This document shows positions 17,327 through 25,489 of a stretch of 64,000 bases of DNA, piece after piece. How positions within the stretch are numbered: the first letter of the stretch is position 1; each line of letters opens with the position of its first letter. The DNA is taken from contig NZ_JAIVFT010000020.1 of assembly GCF_020829665.1 (NCBI RefSeq), positions 1 through 64,000 on the forward strand. The letters run 5' to 3'. Position numbers and translations under genes: made by a program. The notes under the pieces were generated by a model. That model had not been told where the DNA came from. It was given only the letters and a program-made list of their open reading frames with translations, and did not search any database. Source of the stretch: Nostoc sp. CHAB 5824 (GTDB lineage: Bacteria > Cyanobacteriota > Cyanobacteriia > Cyanobacteriales > Nostocaceae).

Positions 17327-17767
17327 ATGTCAATACCGAAAAAAGGTACAAGAAAAATAATAGTTGATAGAGAACCATTCATCTGGCTAATCCGAAGACA
17401 AGCTACCAACGTACAAGCAGACGATCCTGATGGATATCTTCATGTTGCTGTAGAACACGCTACTGAGGCTGGCTCAGTATTAGTGATTCTTACTGATAGG
17501 CTTCATCCACAGGGGTACAGCCTCATTAATAGCGAACTCGTGCCAATACAACTTCAAGGTGCATCAGGAGAGGTTCGGGCTTGGAGAATTGAGCCAAGGT
17601 ATGAAATAACCGCAGTAACACCAAAAGACGTAGCGTTATGGATAAAACAAGCTATGGAAATAGGATGGTTGCCTAAAAAGTCAGGTATGACCTTTAAAGT
17701 TAGCGTTATTGGCAGTAGTATAAAAAAAGCTGCAACTAGGGAAAAAATACCCTTAAATTTTTATTAG
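17327..17767 (+). CDS. Conserved hypothetical protein, possible beta-rich domain
   Basis: The 146-residue soluble protein begins MSIPKKGTRKIIVDREPFIW. It contains VLVILTDRLHPQG followed by the hydrophilic LVPIQLQGASGE, and ends with VALWIKQAMEIGWLPKKSG. I recall bacterial proteins that open with a similar KGTRKI-V-DG-x-FRW phrase, all of unknown function. It starts 22 bases after cobM on the same strand and may be co-transcribed. There are no signal peptide or membrane segments. Confidence 0.7.
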   Translation: MSIPKKGTRKIIVDREPFIWLIRRQATNVQADDPDGYLHVAVEHATEAGSVLVILTDRLHPQGYSLINSELVPIQLQGASGEVRAWRIEPRYEITAVTPKDVALWIKQAMEIGWLPKKSGMTFKVSVIGSSIKKAATREKIPLNFY

Positions 17768-17852
17768 CAAAAACTTTTAGAATATTAAACTGTACTCTGC
17801 ATTTCGATAAACTTAACAATGTGAATAAAATCCAGAATCCCAATTCGGTACT

Positions 17853-18206
17853 ATGCCATTAATTAAAGTGCAAACTTCTGCATCGGCTCCTCAAAAAGCT
17901 GACATTGAATCAATGCTTTTAAACCTATCAGCCAAGTTAGCGAAACATTTGGGAAAACCAGAATCATACGTCATGACTGCTTTTGAGCCAGAAATTCCCA
18001 TGACATTTGCAGGGAATACAGACCCGGTTTGCTACATTGAAATTAAGAGCGTTGGCACGATGAAGCCAGACCAAACCGCAGCAATGAGTCAGGACTTTTG
18101 CCAGCAGATTAACCAAACTCTAGGTGTGCCGAAAAATCGAATTTATATAGAGTTTGCAGATGCTAAGGGTGCGATGTGGGGCTGGAACGGGACAACCTTT
18201 GGGTAA
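17853..18206 (+). CDS. MIF/tautomerase-family protein
   Basis: This 117-residue protein belongs to the macrophage migration inhibitory factor (phenylpyruvate tautomerase) family. It has the catalytic N-terminal Pro2 exposed after Met removal (MPLIKVQTS), the segment ESYVMTAFEPEIPMTFAGN with FAGNTDPVCYIEIKSVG, and the end NRIYIEFADAKGAMWGWNGTTFG. Members form trimers. The physiological substrate in cyanobacteria is unknown. It stands as a single gene. Confidence 0.92.
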   Translation: MPLIKVQTSASAPQKADIESMLLNLSAKLAKHLGKPESYVMTAFEPEIPMTFAGNTDPVCYIEIKSVGTMKPDQTAAMSQDFCQQINQTLGVPKNRIYIEFADAKGAMWGWNGTTFG

Positions 18207-18283
18207 TTCCCCTCTTCTTTGGTCAAGACTAAGTTAATCTGGCAGGTGTAGGATAGAGATCCTACATCAACTCTTGATTTTTT

Positions 18284-19378
18284 ATGTCTGCTACGCCTCT
18301 TGTATCTCAAGTTGAGTTACACAACCCAGTAAAATCAGAATTAATTCCCCCTCTTCTCGGTGCTTCTCTTGCAGAGTTAACCACTTGGGTGCAGCAGCAA
18401 GGACAACCTGCTTATAGAGGAAAGCAGCTGCATGAATGGATCTATGATAAGGGAGTGCGATCGCTAGCTGATATTTCTGTCTTCTCCAAGCAATGGCGCA
18501 AAGAAGTAGCAGAAATCCCGATTGGGCGCTCAACTTTACACTACCGCTCTGTGGCACCCGATGGTACAGTCAAATATCTTTTACGATTAGCAGACGATCA
18601 AATTATTGAAACTGTTGGCATTCCCACCTTGGGAGAAAGGGGAGAAGGGCCAAAATCTCGTCTGACAGTTTGTGTTTCTACTCAGGTAGGTTGCCCAATG
18701 GCGTGTGATTTCTGCGCTACTGGTAAGGGAGGCTATAAGCGCAACCTAGCACGGCACGAAATTGTCGATCAGGTGTTGACTGTGCAAGAAGATTTTCAGC
18801 AACGAGTTAGCAATGTTGTGTTTATGGGACTAGGTGAACCGTTGTTGAATACTGAGAATGTCCTAGCGGCGTTGAAATCCCTGAATCAAGATGTCGGTAT
18901 TGGGCAGCGATCGCTTACAGTTTCTACAGTTGGTATTCGCGATCGCATCCGTCAGTTCGCACAAAACAATTTGCAAATTACTCTCGCTGTTAGTCTCCAC
19001 GCACCCAACCAAACACTGCGGGAAAAACTTATCCCCAGCGCTCGCGCCTATCCTTTAGAAGATTTGTTGGCTGAATGTCGAGAATATGTGGAAATCACTG
19101 GACGCCGCGTTACCTTTGAATATGTTCTCCTCGCTGGTGTCAACGATTTACCAGAACATGCTTTGGAACTGTCAAAGCGTCTGCGAGGATTCCAAAGTCA
19201 TGTAAATTTGATTCCTTATAATCCCATTCAAGAAGTAGATTACAAACGCCCCAACCGCGATCGTATTCAAGCATTTGTCAACGTCCTTAAGCAGCAAAAT
19301 ACTGCTGTTAGTGTGCGTTATTCCCGTGGTTTAGAAGCTGATGCTGCTTGTGGACAACTGAGAGCAAGTAAGAATTAA
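18284..19378 (+). CDS. rlmN: 23S rRNA (adenine2503-C2)/tRNA methyltransferase RlmN
   Basis: A radical SAM methyltransferase that methylates C2 of adenine in 23S rRNA and some tRNAs. The cluster-binding CxxxCxxC is at C137, C141 and C144 (CPMACDFC). The substrate-methylating Cys lies in the C-terminal RYSRGLEADAACGQL region. Family phrases include FMGLGEPLLN and HAPNQTLREKLIP. Length is 364 residues. A decayed piece of a second copy lies at 21092-21450. Confidence 0.96.
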   Translation: MSATPLVSQVELHNPVKSELIPPLLGASLAELTTWVQQQGQPAYRGKQLHEWIYDKGVRSLADISVFSKQWRKEVAEIPIGRSTLHYRSVAPDGTVKYLLRLADDQIIETVGIPTLGERGEGPKSRLTVCVSTQVGCPMACDFCATGKGGYKRNLARHEIVDQVLTVQEDFQQRVSNVVFMGLGEPLLNTENVLAALKSLNQDVGIGQRSLTVSTVGIRDRIRQFAQNNLQITLAVSLHAPNQTLREKLIPSARAYPLEDLLAECREYVEITGRRVTFEYVLLAGVNDLPEHALELSKRLRGFQSHVNLIPYNPIQEVDYKRPNRDRIQAFVNVLKQQNTAVSVRYSRGLEADAACGQLRASKN

Positions 19379-19869
19379 ATCTCTTCCAGCCAATTTTATG
19401 AATGAATATGGAACCGCAGATAAACGCAAATGTATCCTGAGAATTATTTCTGTTTATCTATGGTATCAAAGCACCTGAAATCCCTTTTTTAACCTACCCG
19501 CCGCAGTAGATAGATTATGGAAATCCGGCAAACCATGTAAAAAATTTGAATGTATAATTTAATTAAGATGAATATCTAAAAAACAAGATTTTTATGCCAA
19601 ATCAAGATAATACACTCGATATAACTTTGATTTAAAAAGTTATTCTCAATGTACTGCTATTTAGATAAGGTTATGGGCTGGAGAATATAAGTGCGCTGGC
19701 GTAGCCCCTCGGAGGCATCGCGCAAGCCTATAACGGTGAAGAAAGCATTAGCTTTAATCAGCTATTTTAAGCCTATGCATTTATGTATAGGGCAATTATA
19801 AATAATTTTGACATTTTAAGAATTTAGCGATCGCTCAACTCAACCTATAACAATTGAGGAAATAACTAC
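19379..19869. other. Intergenic region
   Basis: AT-rich. A short GC-rich palindromic repeat lies at 19700-19722 (gcgtagcccctcggaggcatcgc, in two halves: gcgtagccc and ggaggcatcgc). It shares its gcgatgcct and gggctacgc arms with the repeats in cysS and mraY. No gene was seen. Confidence 0.45.
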
Positions 19870-20331
19870 ATGTTAAATCGCTTATTGCTGGTTAAAGCAT
19901 GGCTACTATTGATTGTGTTTGCAAAAGCTTTATCGATTAATTTTCCTGCCGATGCACAAGTAATTCAGAGGAATCCTCAGCAACCTGAGTCTTTTCAAGA
20001 AAGAATGAGACGACAACAAGACGAGGGAACTCAGCAAACACAAGAGCAATTGAAGGAAACATGGCTTCGGTTACAGCTTCAGCAACCACAACTACAACAA
20101 CAACTGAGAATACAACAGCAAGAATTTACACAACAACGTCAAGAACTCAGACGCCAGCAACAACTGAGACTACAACAGCAAGAATTTACACGACAACGGC
20201 AAGAATTTACACGACAGCAACAACTAAGAATACAACAGCAACAATTCAGACAAGATCAACAAATTAGACAACAGCAAGAATTGAGATTAGAACAACAGAG
20301 ACGGCAGCAGGAACTCAGACAAGAGAAGTAG
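19870..20331 (+). CDS. Exported glutamine/arginine-rich low-complexity protein
   Basis: The 153-residue protein has an N-terminal signal peptide (hydrophobic 5-25, then ADAQ as a likely cleavage site). From residue ~36 to the end it is almost only Q, R, L, E and F in short irregular repeats (for example QQQLRIQQQEFTQQRQEL). The sequence is predicted to be one long helix or coiled coil in the periplasm or outside. The DNA is correspondingly repetitive (caacaactgaga-type units), so length is likely to vary between strains. The function is not recognised. A gaggaa box stands before the ATG. Confidence 0.75.
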   Translation: MLNRLLLVKAWLLLIVFAKALSINFPADAQVIQRNPQQPESFQERMRRQQDEGTQQTQEQLKETWLRLQLQQPQLQQQLRIQQQEFTQQRQELRRQQQLRLQQQEFTRQRQEFTRQQQLRIQQQQFRQDQQIRQQQELRLEQQRRQQELRQEK

Positions 20332-20417
20332 AACTTGTAAAGTGTTCAAAATTAATGATAAATAACTTTATGATTAAAAATTAGAGAAAATATTCTCCAA
20401 TTTTTAATTTTTATTAT

Positions 20418-20597
20418 CTAGCGGTGTGCGTGAATGCCAGGCGCATAAGCCTCAATGACTTTGCCAGTACGAGTGCAACTAATCATTAAATAGTCACAAC
20501 TTGGGCATTGTGTCCGAGTTAATTGACTATCAGAAATATAATAACGCTCTGCATGACTGCCACAATTTGGGCAGTAAATTTTTTGTACTATTTGCAT
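20418..20597 (-). CDS. Small zinc-ribbon protein (59 aa)
   Basis: The minus strand from ATG at 20597 to TAG at 20418 encodes 59 residues. Two CxxC knuckles (YCPNCGSHAERYY and QCPSCDYLM) are spaced like a zinc ribbon, followed by SCTRTGKVIEAYAPGIHAHR. An aggggt box precedes the ATG by ~7 bases. Similar tiny zinc-ribbon proteins are common in Nostocales and sometimes carry misleading PriA-type names. Binding of nucleic acid or protein is possible. The gene is easily missed because of its length. Confidence 0.8.
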   Translation of the reverse strand: MQIVQKIYCPNCGSHAERYYISDSQLTRTQCPSCDYLMISCTRTGKVIEAYAPGIHAHR

Positions 20598-21148
20598 TTT
20601 AAAACCCCTGGTTGTAATTATTTTTTATTGGAAAAAGCTAGAAGTTAAACCAGTAAAAATTCCGATTCGACCTAACTTAACAAACTGCTGTAATATTGGC
20701 TGATTATTTTAAACAAAATTTCAGATTTGAAAAATTCTCGATATCTTTATATATTATCCTAGAATTTAAGTGTTTTTACCCTCTTACTTTAGGTACATAA
20801 ATTATTTTTTAATTAAATGCTGCTTAGAGATTTACTGATCCCTATTAGGAATGCTTTGAGAGAGCTTAATTTATAGCCATTTCAGGCGAATACAAAAAAA
20901 GCCATTCTTGTATTCAAAAATTAAAACCCGTAAATTACTGTATATTTAGTAACAAAATATCTATCTTAAGATTTAGTTAATATTTGTTAGCAAGATTTAT
21001 GAGACTAATTCTGGTGAGGTAATTTCATTAAAACTAGCGAACTTCTAAAGCAACGGCTTTTTTTGTTCGGTTAAGAACTTCAAAATCCTCTTGGCGTGTG
21101 ATTTATGCGCTACTGCTAGAGCATCGATTCAGTAATCAAAACCCATTG

Positions 21149-21329
21149 GTGTCAACTTAAGGTAAAAGCCAGTCTAAAACCAGCTTTTAGAGATTGCTTC
21201 GTTAAGAGTCTCACATTGGGAATGCCCATTAGGAGGCAAAGCCTCCAGAATTGGCGGCAGCAGTCCAATGAGGACATTTCCAGCCAGAGGCTCTTAACGA
21301 GGTTTTAAAAGGGTTTTGCCTTAAGACAC
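21149..21329. mobile_element. MITE-like element, worn copy
   Basis: Shares the left terminus (gtgtcaacttaa) and much of the interior with the element at 151-342, including the ggcggcagcag and ccagaggctcttaacgaggt segments. The right end is shortened (ttaagacac instead of ttaagttgacac), so its terminal repeat is broken and it is probably immobile. It lies between the two rlmN-like fragments. Confidence 0.7.
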
Positions 21330-21339
21330 GTATGATCAA

Positions 21340-21378
21340 AACCTCTCCCCTAACCCTATAAGGGTTGGGGGAGAGGTT
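21340..21378. repeat. Strong hairpin (dispersed repeat or terminator)
   Basis: The sequence aacctctcccc-taaccct-ata-agggtt-g-ggggagaggtt folds into a near-perfect stem of ~18 bp with a 3-base loop. There is no T-run on the plus strand. Similar CTCTCCCC/GGGGAGAG hairpins recur between genes in Nostoc-type genomes. Confidence 0.6.
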
Positions 21379-21487
21379 CTTCCAGGATTAGTGAATTGGT
21401 GTTTTAGCAAAGGATGAAATTATCGATCAGGTTTTGATTGTGCAAGAATATTTAGTGTTTATACAGTTGCTATTGGCGATCGCCCCT

Positions 21488-21937
21488 TTAAGTTTGTAGG
21501 TTAAAGGACACTTTATTGATGAGAATATCATTTTGAAATCTAAGTGTGACACTCCAGTATAGATTGACATCTGCTCTATGAGATTTGTAATCAGTCAAAT
21601 AAACATCTTGATTGTTCCACTGGTAAATCTTTTCATGTATTTGTCCATCAGGGGAATCGATGTTATTTTCATAAATCAAGATACCATCCCAGCCTATAAT
21701 GGAACGAACTTCATCATATGACATGCCTGTAGATATAGAGTTATATAAATTTTCCTTAATTTCAGATGACAAATCTATCTGTTTAATCTGTATAGTCTCA
21801 TGAGTATTTTGATTAAAGATTTTGAGCATAGAGGTTATAAAAAAAGTAGGCATCTGAGTAATATAAAAAACTCTATGGGAATAGATAAACGCAATCCATG
21901 CTAATAAAGCAACAGCTAAGAATATTGAATATTTCAT
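21488..21937 (-). CDS. Membrane-anchored protein of unknown function
   Basis: Starting at ATG 21937 the protein has 149 residues: one N-terminal hydrophobic segment (MKYSIFLAVALLAWIAFIYS) and an extracytoplasmic part with ISTGMSYDEVRSIIGWDG and IYQWNNQDVYL. The phrase MSYDEVRSIIG and the later strand pattern recall BamE/SmpA-like or DUF3862-like small outer-envelope proteins; this is tentative. The frame extends to 21958, but that start lies inside the upstream terminator hairpin, so 21937 is preferred. It is the last gene of a four-gene minus-strand run. Confidence 0.65.
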   Translation of the reverse strand: MKYSIFLAVALLAWIAFIYSHRVFYITQMPTFFITSMLKIFNQNTHETIQIKQIDLSSEIKENLYNSISTGMSYDEVRSIIGWDGILIYENNIDSPDGQIHEKIYQWNNQDVYLTDYKSHRADVNLYWSVTLRFQNDILINKVSFNLQT

Positions 21938-21962
21938 AAAAAAAGGTGGAATAGCCACCCTA
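21938..21962 (-). terminator. Terminator between two exported-protein genes
   Basis: Read on the minus strand, agggtgg-ctatt-ccacctt is followed by a T-run that abuts the next ATG at 21937. It lies 35 bases after the stop of the 21997-22377 gene, so it would limit transcription into the last gene. Confidence 0.7.
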
Positions 21963-21996
21963 CAATTTTTTATAATTATATTAAATGGAGTTACAA

Positions 21997-22377
21997 CTAA
22001 CGAATCCCCGCACTACTTTCGTGGGAGGTGGTGTATGAATTCATAATAGTATTGATTGTACCCCATACTCTAGCTGTCATCTCTTCATGAAAACTACCAT
22101 TTAGTTCACTCCCAGCATTTTGAACAGTAAAATTTTTAAAAAATTCTCCGACTTTACCATTGTTGGATTCGGTTTCAACCTTACCATCAATGTAAATCTT
22201 ATTAGACGAAGAATTGTAATCTTGGGTGCGAGTTGAATTGGTTACATTATCGATGTTTAAATTAGTTTCTGTTCTGCTCTGTTGAATTGTCCACTGGTTC
22301 AAAACAAAAGTCTCACCTGCTAACGCAGGGCTACCAAACAAAGTAGCAAGAATAGCTAAACCAAAAACTTTCTTCAT
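21997..22377 (-). CDS. Small exported protein, paralogue A
   Basis: The 126-residue protein has a signal peptide ending in ALAGETFV, and a Thr/Ser/Asn-rich mature part with alternating polar and hydrophobic residues, suggesting beta strands. It ends HESSAGIR. Its neighbour at 22507-22890 has the same leader (MKK-V-G-AILAT), the same AGETFV junction, NAGSEL/TAGSEL at the same place and the end HETSAGVR, so the two are tandem paralogues. No known family was recognised. Secretion is clear, function is not. Confidence 0.75.
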   Translation of the reverse strand: MKKVFGLAILATLFGSPALAGETFVLNQWTIQQSRTETNLNIDNVTNSTRTQDYNSSSNKIYIDGKVETESNNGKVGEFFKNFTVQNAGSELNGSFHEEMTARVWGTINTIMNSYTTSHESSAGIR

Positions 22378-22451
22378 TACTTTGTCCTCATTATAAATTA
22401 GTTGCCTTTGTCAGAGAAACTAATCTTGCCAAAGTAACTAAAAGAAGTAAT

Positions 22452-22470
22452 AGGGTGGATTAACCACCCT
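22452..22470. terminator. Hairpin after paralogue B
   Basis: Perfect 7-bp stem agggtgg / ccaccct with loop attaa, 37 bases past the stop of the 22507-22890 gene. In the minus direction it is followed by attacttctttt, a weak T-rich tail. The stem is nearly the same as the one at 21938-21962, in line with duplication of gene plus terminator. Confidence 0.6.
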
Positions 22471-22506
22471 AGAATCTTTTCAAATTGCATCAAGCACTAT
22501 TAAGGA

Positions 22507-22890
22507 CTAACGAACACCTGCACTAGTTTCATGAGCATCGGTATATGCGTTAGTTGTAGTTTTAATACTACCACCAAGGTTAGTCCAATTAGTTTCACTA
22601 TATTTACCATATAGCTCACTACCTGCTGTATAAATAGTAAATTTTTCAAAGAAAAGTGTTGTACCACCAGTAGAATTGTCGATGATATCAATATCACCAT
22701 CAACGTCAACCTTGTCAGCCCAAGAACTGTATTTTTCGTTACGTTGTGAAAAAGTCTTAGAATCAAGTGTTAAATCGGTCTTTGTTACGCTGTTACTCCA
22801 TGAATCTTCGTTACGCACAAATGTTTCACCAGCAAAAGCAGGAGTAGCTAAGAAGGTAGCAAGAATAGCAAAACCAAGAACTTTTTTCAT
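22507..22890 (-). CDS. Small exported protein, paralogue B
   Basis: A 127-residue protein with signal peptide (MKKVLGFAILATFLATPAFA) and mature start GETFVRNEDSW. It has the same layout as the 126-residue paralogue downstream: a central acidic strand (DKVDVDGDIDI), then TAGSELYGKY, and the C-terminus HETSAGVR. It starts 20 bases after the stop of the upstream exported protein gene, so the two are probably co-transcribed. Possible surface or matrix component; no family match known to me. Confidence 0.75.
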   Translation of the reverse strand: MKKVLGFAILATFLATPAFAGETFVRNEDSWSNSVTKTDLTLDSKTFSQRNEKYSSWADKVDVDGDIDIIDNSTGGTTLFFEKFTIYTAGSELYGKYSETNWTNLGGSIKTTTNAYTDAHETSAGVR

Positions 22891-22910
22891 GAGTTTATCC
22901 TTGTTGTGAA

Positions 22911-23528
22911 TTAGTTGTCTTTTTCAGCTTCATTTTTAGGTAATTCTTGAGACTGGAACCTCGGAAGTTTGTTAGGTTCATTTGTATTAGTTCTGTTTAT
23001 AGCAACTCCTTTACAGACAGCAGAAATAGTAGGAAAGCTGTCGGAGCTTAGTTGGATACCAGCACTGATTAATTCAGCACAGGCACGAGCATTGATAATT
23101 TCTACATCATATTGAGTCTTACGAGAAATAGTTTCAGCCATTTGCTTGCAAGTACTCTCTAGGCTTCCACCCAAGGGGAAAACTATAGCAGCATTCATAG
23201 CATAAGAGGCGTTGTTAGAGAAACTAATCCCGTCATAGGAACTCAAAGAAGTCCCTAATATTAAAGATGGTCTTGGACACACAACATTTATTCCAGCTAC
23301 TCCTTGAATCTTATAAGTAGCCGATTCACCAAGATTGTAAACTCCTGTTTGATTAATTGCAGCAGAGTTGCGTTGTTGATTATCAAGAATCTGCTCTTGA
23401 TTAGGCTGAGATTGAGAATTAACAGAGTTAGTGACAGATTGTGCTTGGGCTTCGAGATTTATGCTAACTATTCCAAGTAGACATAATAAGGAATAGTTAG
23501 TGAATAGTTGTAGAGCTTTTTTAAACAT
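22911..23528 (-). CDS. Exported protein heading the secreted-protein cluster
   Basis: The 205-residue protein has a signal peptide (hydrophobic 9-25, cleavage near AQAQS) and a Gln/Asn-rich stretch at 30-60. A conserved-looking core follows (YKIQGVAGINVVCPRPS, AAIVFPLGGSLESTCKQMAE, NARACAELISAGI) with four Cys that could form disulphides, then a charged tail. It begins the minus-strand run of four exported or anchored proteins. The layout resembles a module for one envelope or extracellular structure, but I do not recognise the family. Confidence 0.72.
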   Translation of the reverse strand: MFKKALQLFTNYSLLCLLGIVSINLEAQAQSVTNSVNSQSQPNQEQILDNQQRNSAAINQTGVYNLGESATYKIQGVAGINVVCPRPSLILGTSLSSYDGISFSNNASYAMNAAIVFPLGGSLESTCKQMAETISRKTQYDVEIINARACAELISAGIQLSSDSFPTISAVCKGVAINRTNTNEPNKLPRFQSQELPKNEAEKDN

Positions 23529-24259
23529 TTGAAGTTTTTTAGATATTGCAAAGGAAGGATGTTAAGAGTCATGGATTAAGTAACTTGGCAGAATAAAATT
23601 AAACTCTGTTAAGAAAGATAAATTCAGGAAAAATTGCCTTTCTTCTTTCTTGCCTCCTACCTCTTACTTCCTGCTTGCTGCCTTATCCCAACGACAAATT
23701 TTTACGCTGACCTACTTGCTTTACTAGTTGGGTGTTTTACTCATTAAAATAATAATGGGTATCATTGCTATCTGTAGTGTTGACCACTTAACTTACTCTT
23801 TAAAGTGTTGATGTTTATGAACTTTTGCTGTTCGTTATTTATCACAAACTAATATTCTCAACGATCAAAAAAAAATACGAGGGGGGTTTTGTGGGATTAA
23901 GTGGGAAATTATTAAATATTAATATTCATAAACCGAATATAGAATTACAGTTTGATTTCTGTTAATATACTGGAACTTTAAGCTTGGTTTAAGTAAAGCT
24001 TTTACTAGTTTGGCTTTTCACAAATCAAATAACATTCTTATATCAAGTTTGTAGTCAACTTTTTCAACTTGGCTCTATCGTTTCCTAATTAGTACAGTAC
24101 GGCAAAAATAAAGCTACGATTAAAAACAGTCAAAACGCTTCCATATCGAATATTAAGAAATTTGATCAGGTGGTAAGCGCTCATTGTTTCTATATTTAGT
24201 TTGCGGTTTAAGAACGCAATCGCTCTAAAATTGAAACATTGATGAACCTTTAGATTAAA
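23529..24259. other. Intergenic region, likely divergent promoters
   Basis: About 730 bases without a supported gene between the divergent secreted-protein cluster and dtd. Pyrimidine-rich low complexity lies at 23635-23690, and a run of A followed by gaggggggtttt at 23868-23890. Nothing else was recognised. Confidence 0.45.
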
Positions 24260-24712
24260 ATGCGCGTTGTTATCCAGCGAGTCAAGTCATCTCAAGTTAC
24301 AGTTAATGGTGAAATTGTCGGTAAGGTTGGGCGGGGGCTAAATTTACTTGTAGGTATAGCTAATACCGATACTGATGTTGAAATTGACTGGATGGTACGT
24401 AAGTGCTTGGAATTACGGCTGTTTCCTGACGAAGAAGGAGACGACCGTTGGCAAAAATCTGTACAAGAAATTGGCGGCGATTTGTTAGTAGTCAGTCAGT
24501 TTACGCTTTACGGTGACTGTCGCAAAGGTCGCCGTCCTTCTTTTGACCGTTCAGCCGCTCCTCAGTCAGCAGAAAATTTGTATAATTGTTTTGTTACCAA
24601 GTTAAGAGCTAGTGGTTTGCAGGTGGAAACAGGTCAATTTGGTGCAATGATGCAAGTTATAATTGAAAACGATGGCCCTGTAACTTTGTTACTTGAAAAA
24701 GAAGCAATTTAA
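24260..24712 (+). CDS. dtd: D-aminoacyl-tRNA deacylase
   Basis: Dtd removes D-amino acids (and glycine from tRNA-Ala) from mischarged tRNAs. The active-site segments SQFTLYGDCRKGRRPSF and NDGPVT are present. The start MRVVIQRVKSSQVTVNGE and length of 150 are typical of the homodimeric enzyme. It precedes psb28 by ~100 bases on the same strand. Confidence 0.96.
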   Translation: MRVVIQRVKSSQVTVNGEIVGKVGRGLNLLVGIANTDTDVEIDWMVRKCLELRLFPDEEGDDRWQKSVQEIGGDLLVVSQFTLYGDCRKGRRPSFDRSAAPQSAENLYNCFVTKLRASGLQVETGQFGAMMQVIIENDGPVTLLLEKEAI

Positions 24713-24816
24713 GTATATACACTAAAAAGATGAATAACAGTAGCCTCTAGATCGTGGTGTTCTAATTGATGAGAGAATGTTAAATTAACCATCACAAAAG
24801 TTTAAATTCATTCATC

Positions 24817-25158
24817 ATGGCGAAAATCCAGTTTTCTAGAGGTCTTAACGAAGAAGTAACTCCAGATGTGCGTCTGACGCGATCGCGCACTGGCGACAGT
24901 GGCACAGCGACATTTATTTTTACGAATCCGAAGATTTTAGATCAAGGTAGCACCGAAGATATTACCGGGATGTACTTGATTGATGAAGAAGGCGAAATAA
25001 TTACCCGTGAAGTTAAGGCTAAATTTATCAACGGCAAACCAGAAGAATTAGAAGCACTTTACATAATGAAATCTGCCCAAGAATGGGATCGCTTTATGCG
25101 CTTCATGGAGCGGTATGCTGAAGAAAACGATCTGGGACTAAGCAAAAATGAGGCATAG
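24817..25158 (+). CDS. psb28: Photosystem II assembly protein Psb28
   Basis: The 113-residue soluble protein matches Psb28 end to end: MAKIQFSRGLNEEVTPDVRL, then FIFTNPKIL, ITGMYLIDEEGE and WDRFMRFMERYAEENDLG. It binds CP47 in PSII assembly intermediates on the cytoplasmic side of the thylakoid and protects them during repair. It is a single gene with its own upstream AT-rich region. Confidence 0.97.
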   Translation: MAKIQFSRGLNEEVTPDVRLTRSRTGDSGTATFIFTNPKILDQGSTEDITGMYLIDEEGEIITREVKAKFINGKPEELEALYIMKSAQEWDRFMRFMERYAEENDLGLSKNEA

Positions 25159-25489
25159 GGGAGCAGTGCGTTGCAGTGAATCCAGCGCTGTAGGCGGGTT
25201 TCCCGCCGTAGGCGACTAGTGTTAGCGTATCGATAGCGACGTAGGAGCGTCACCCGAAGGGAGGTTCCCGAAGCTCGAGTATTCGCTCTAAGCATACTCC
25301 TACAAAGAAGCAAGTTACGCATAGCGTGTCGCAGACAAGCCTCTCCTAGAGAAGGCTTTACGCTGCGCTATTCGTTGAAGCAACTGGCGTCATCGAGTAT
25401 TGGGCATGGGGCCATCGGTAATTATTGTCATGCCCAATGCGCCATTCTCTATGCCCAATTATCCACGATCAAAAGTTCATGACTGACCT
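25159..25489. repeat. Cluster of short palindromic repeats
   Basis: This 330-bp spacer has no gene. It is a patchwork of GC-rich palindromes: ggcgggtttcccgcc at ~25195, gtcacccgaagggaggttcccga at ~25249 (in parts), and gcatagcgtgtcgcagac with ctctcctagagaagg at ~25320-25360. Such piles are typical of Nostoc intergenic repeats. Confidence 0.6.

Larger units (their letters stand above)
21092..21450 (+). pseudogene. Decayed partial copy of rlmN, interrupted by a MITE
   Basis: Bases 21092-21115 match rlmN 18699-18722 at all but one position (ggcgtgtgattt[a/c]tgcgctactg). Bases 21404-21450 match rlmN from ~18747, translating to LAKDEIIDQVLIVQEY against LARHEIVDQVLTVQED. The two pieces are in the right order and strand. 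Their separation is 288 bases against 25 in the real gene; MITE copy 2 and a hairpin repeat fill most of the excess. The rest of the gene is absent. It is a dead fragment of a duplicate or of a horizontally acquired homologue. Confidence 0.65.
20598..21487. other. Accessory intergenic region with gene debris and a MITE
   Basis: The first ~450 bases are AT-rich and empty. From 21092 the region holds two pieces resembling rlmN, separated by a worn MITE copy (21149-21329) and a strong hairpin (21340-21378). Confidence 0.6.

Noticed and set aside
20061..20267. Thr-rich frame of 68 codons
   Set aside because: Out-of-frame reading of the glutamine-rich gene.
25059..25322. Minus-strand Arg/Leu-rich frame
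   Set aside because: It covers the psb28 3' end and a palindromic repeat cluster; Arg-rich reading of GC-rich repeats.
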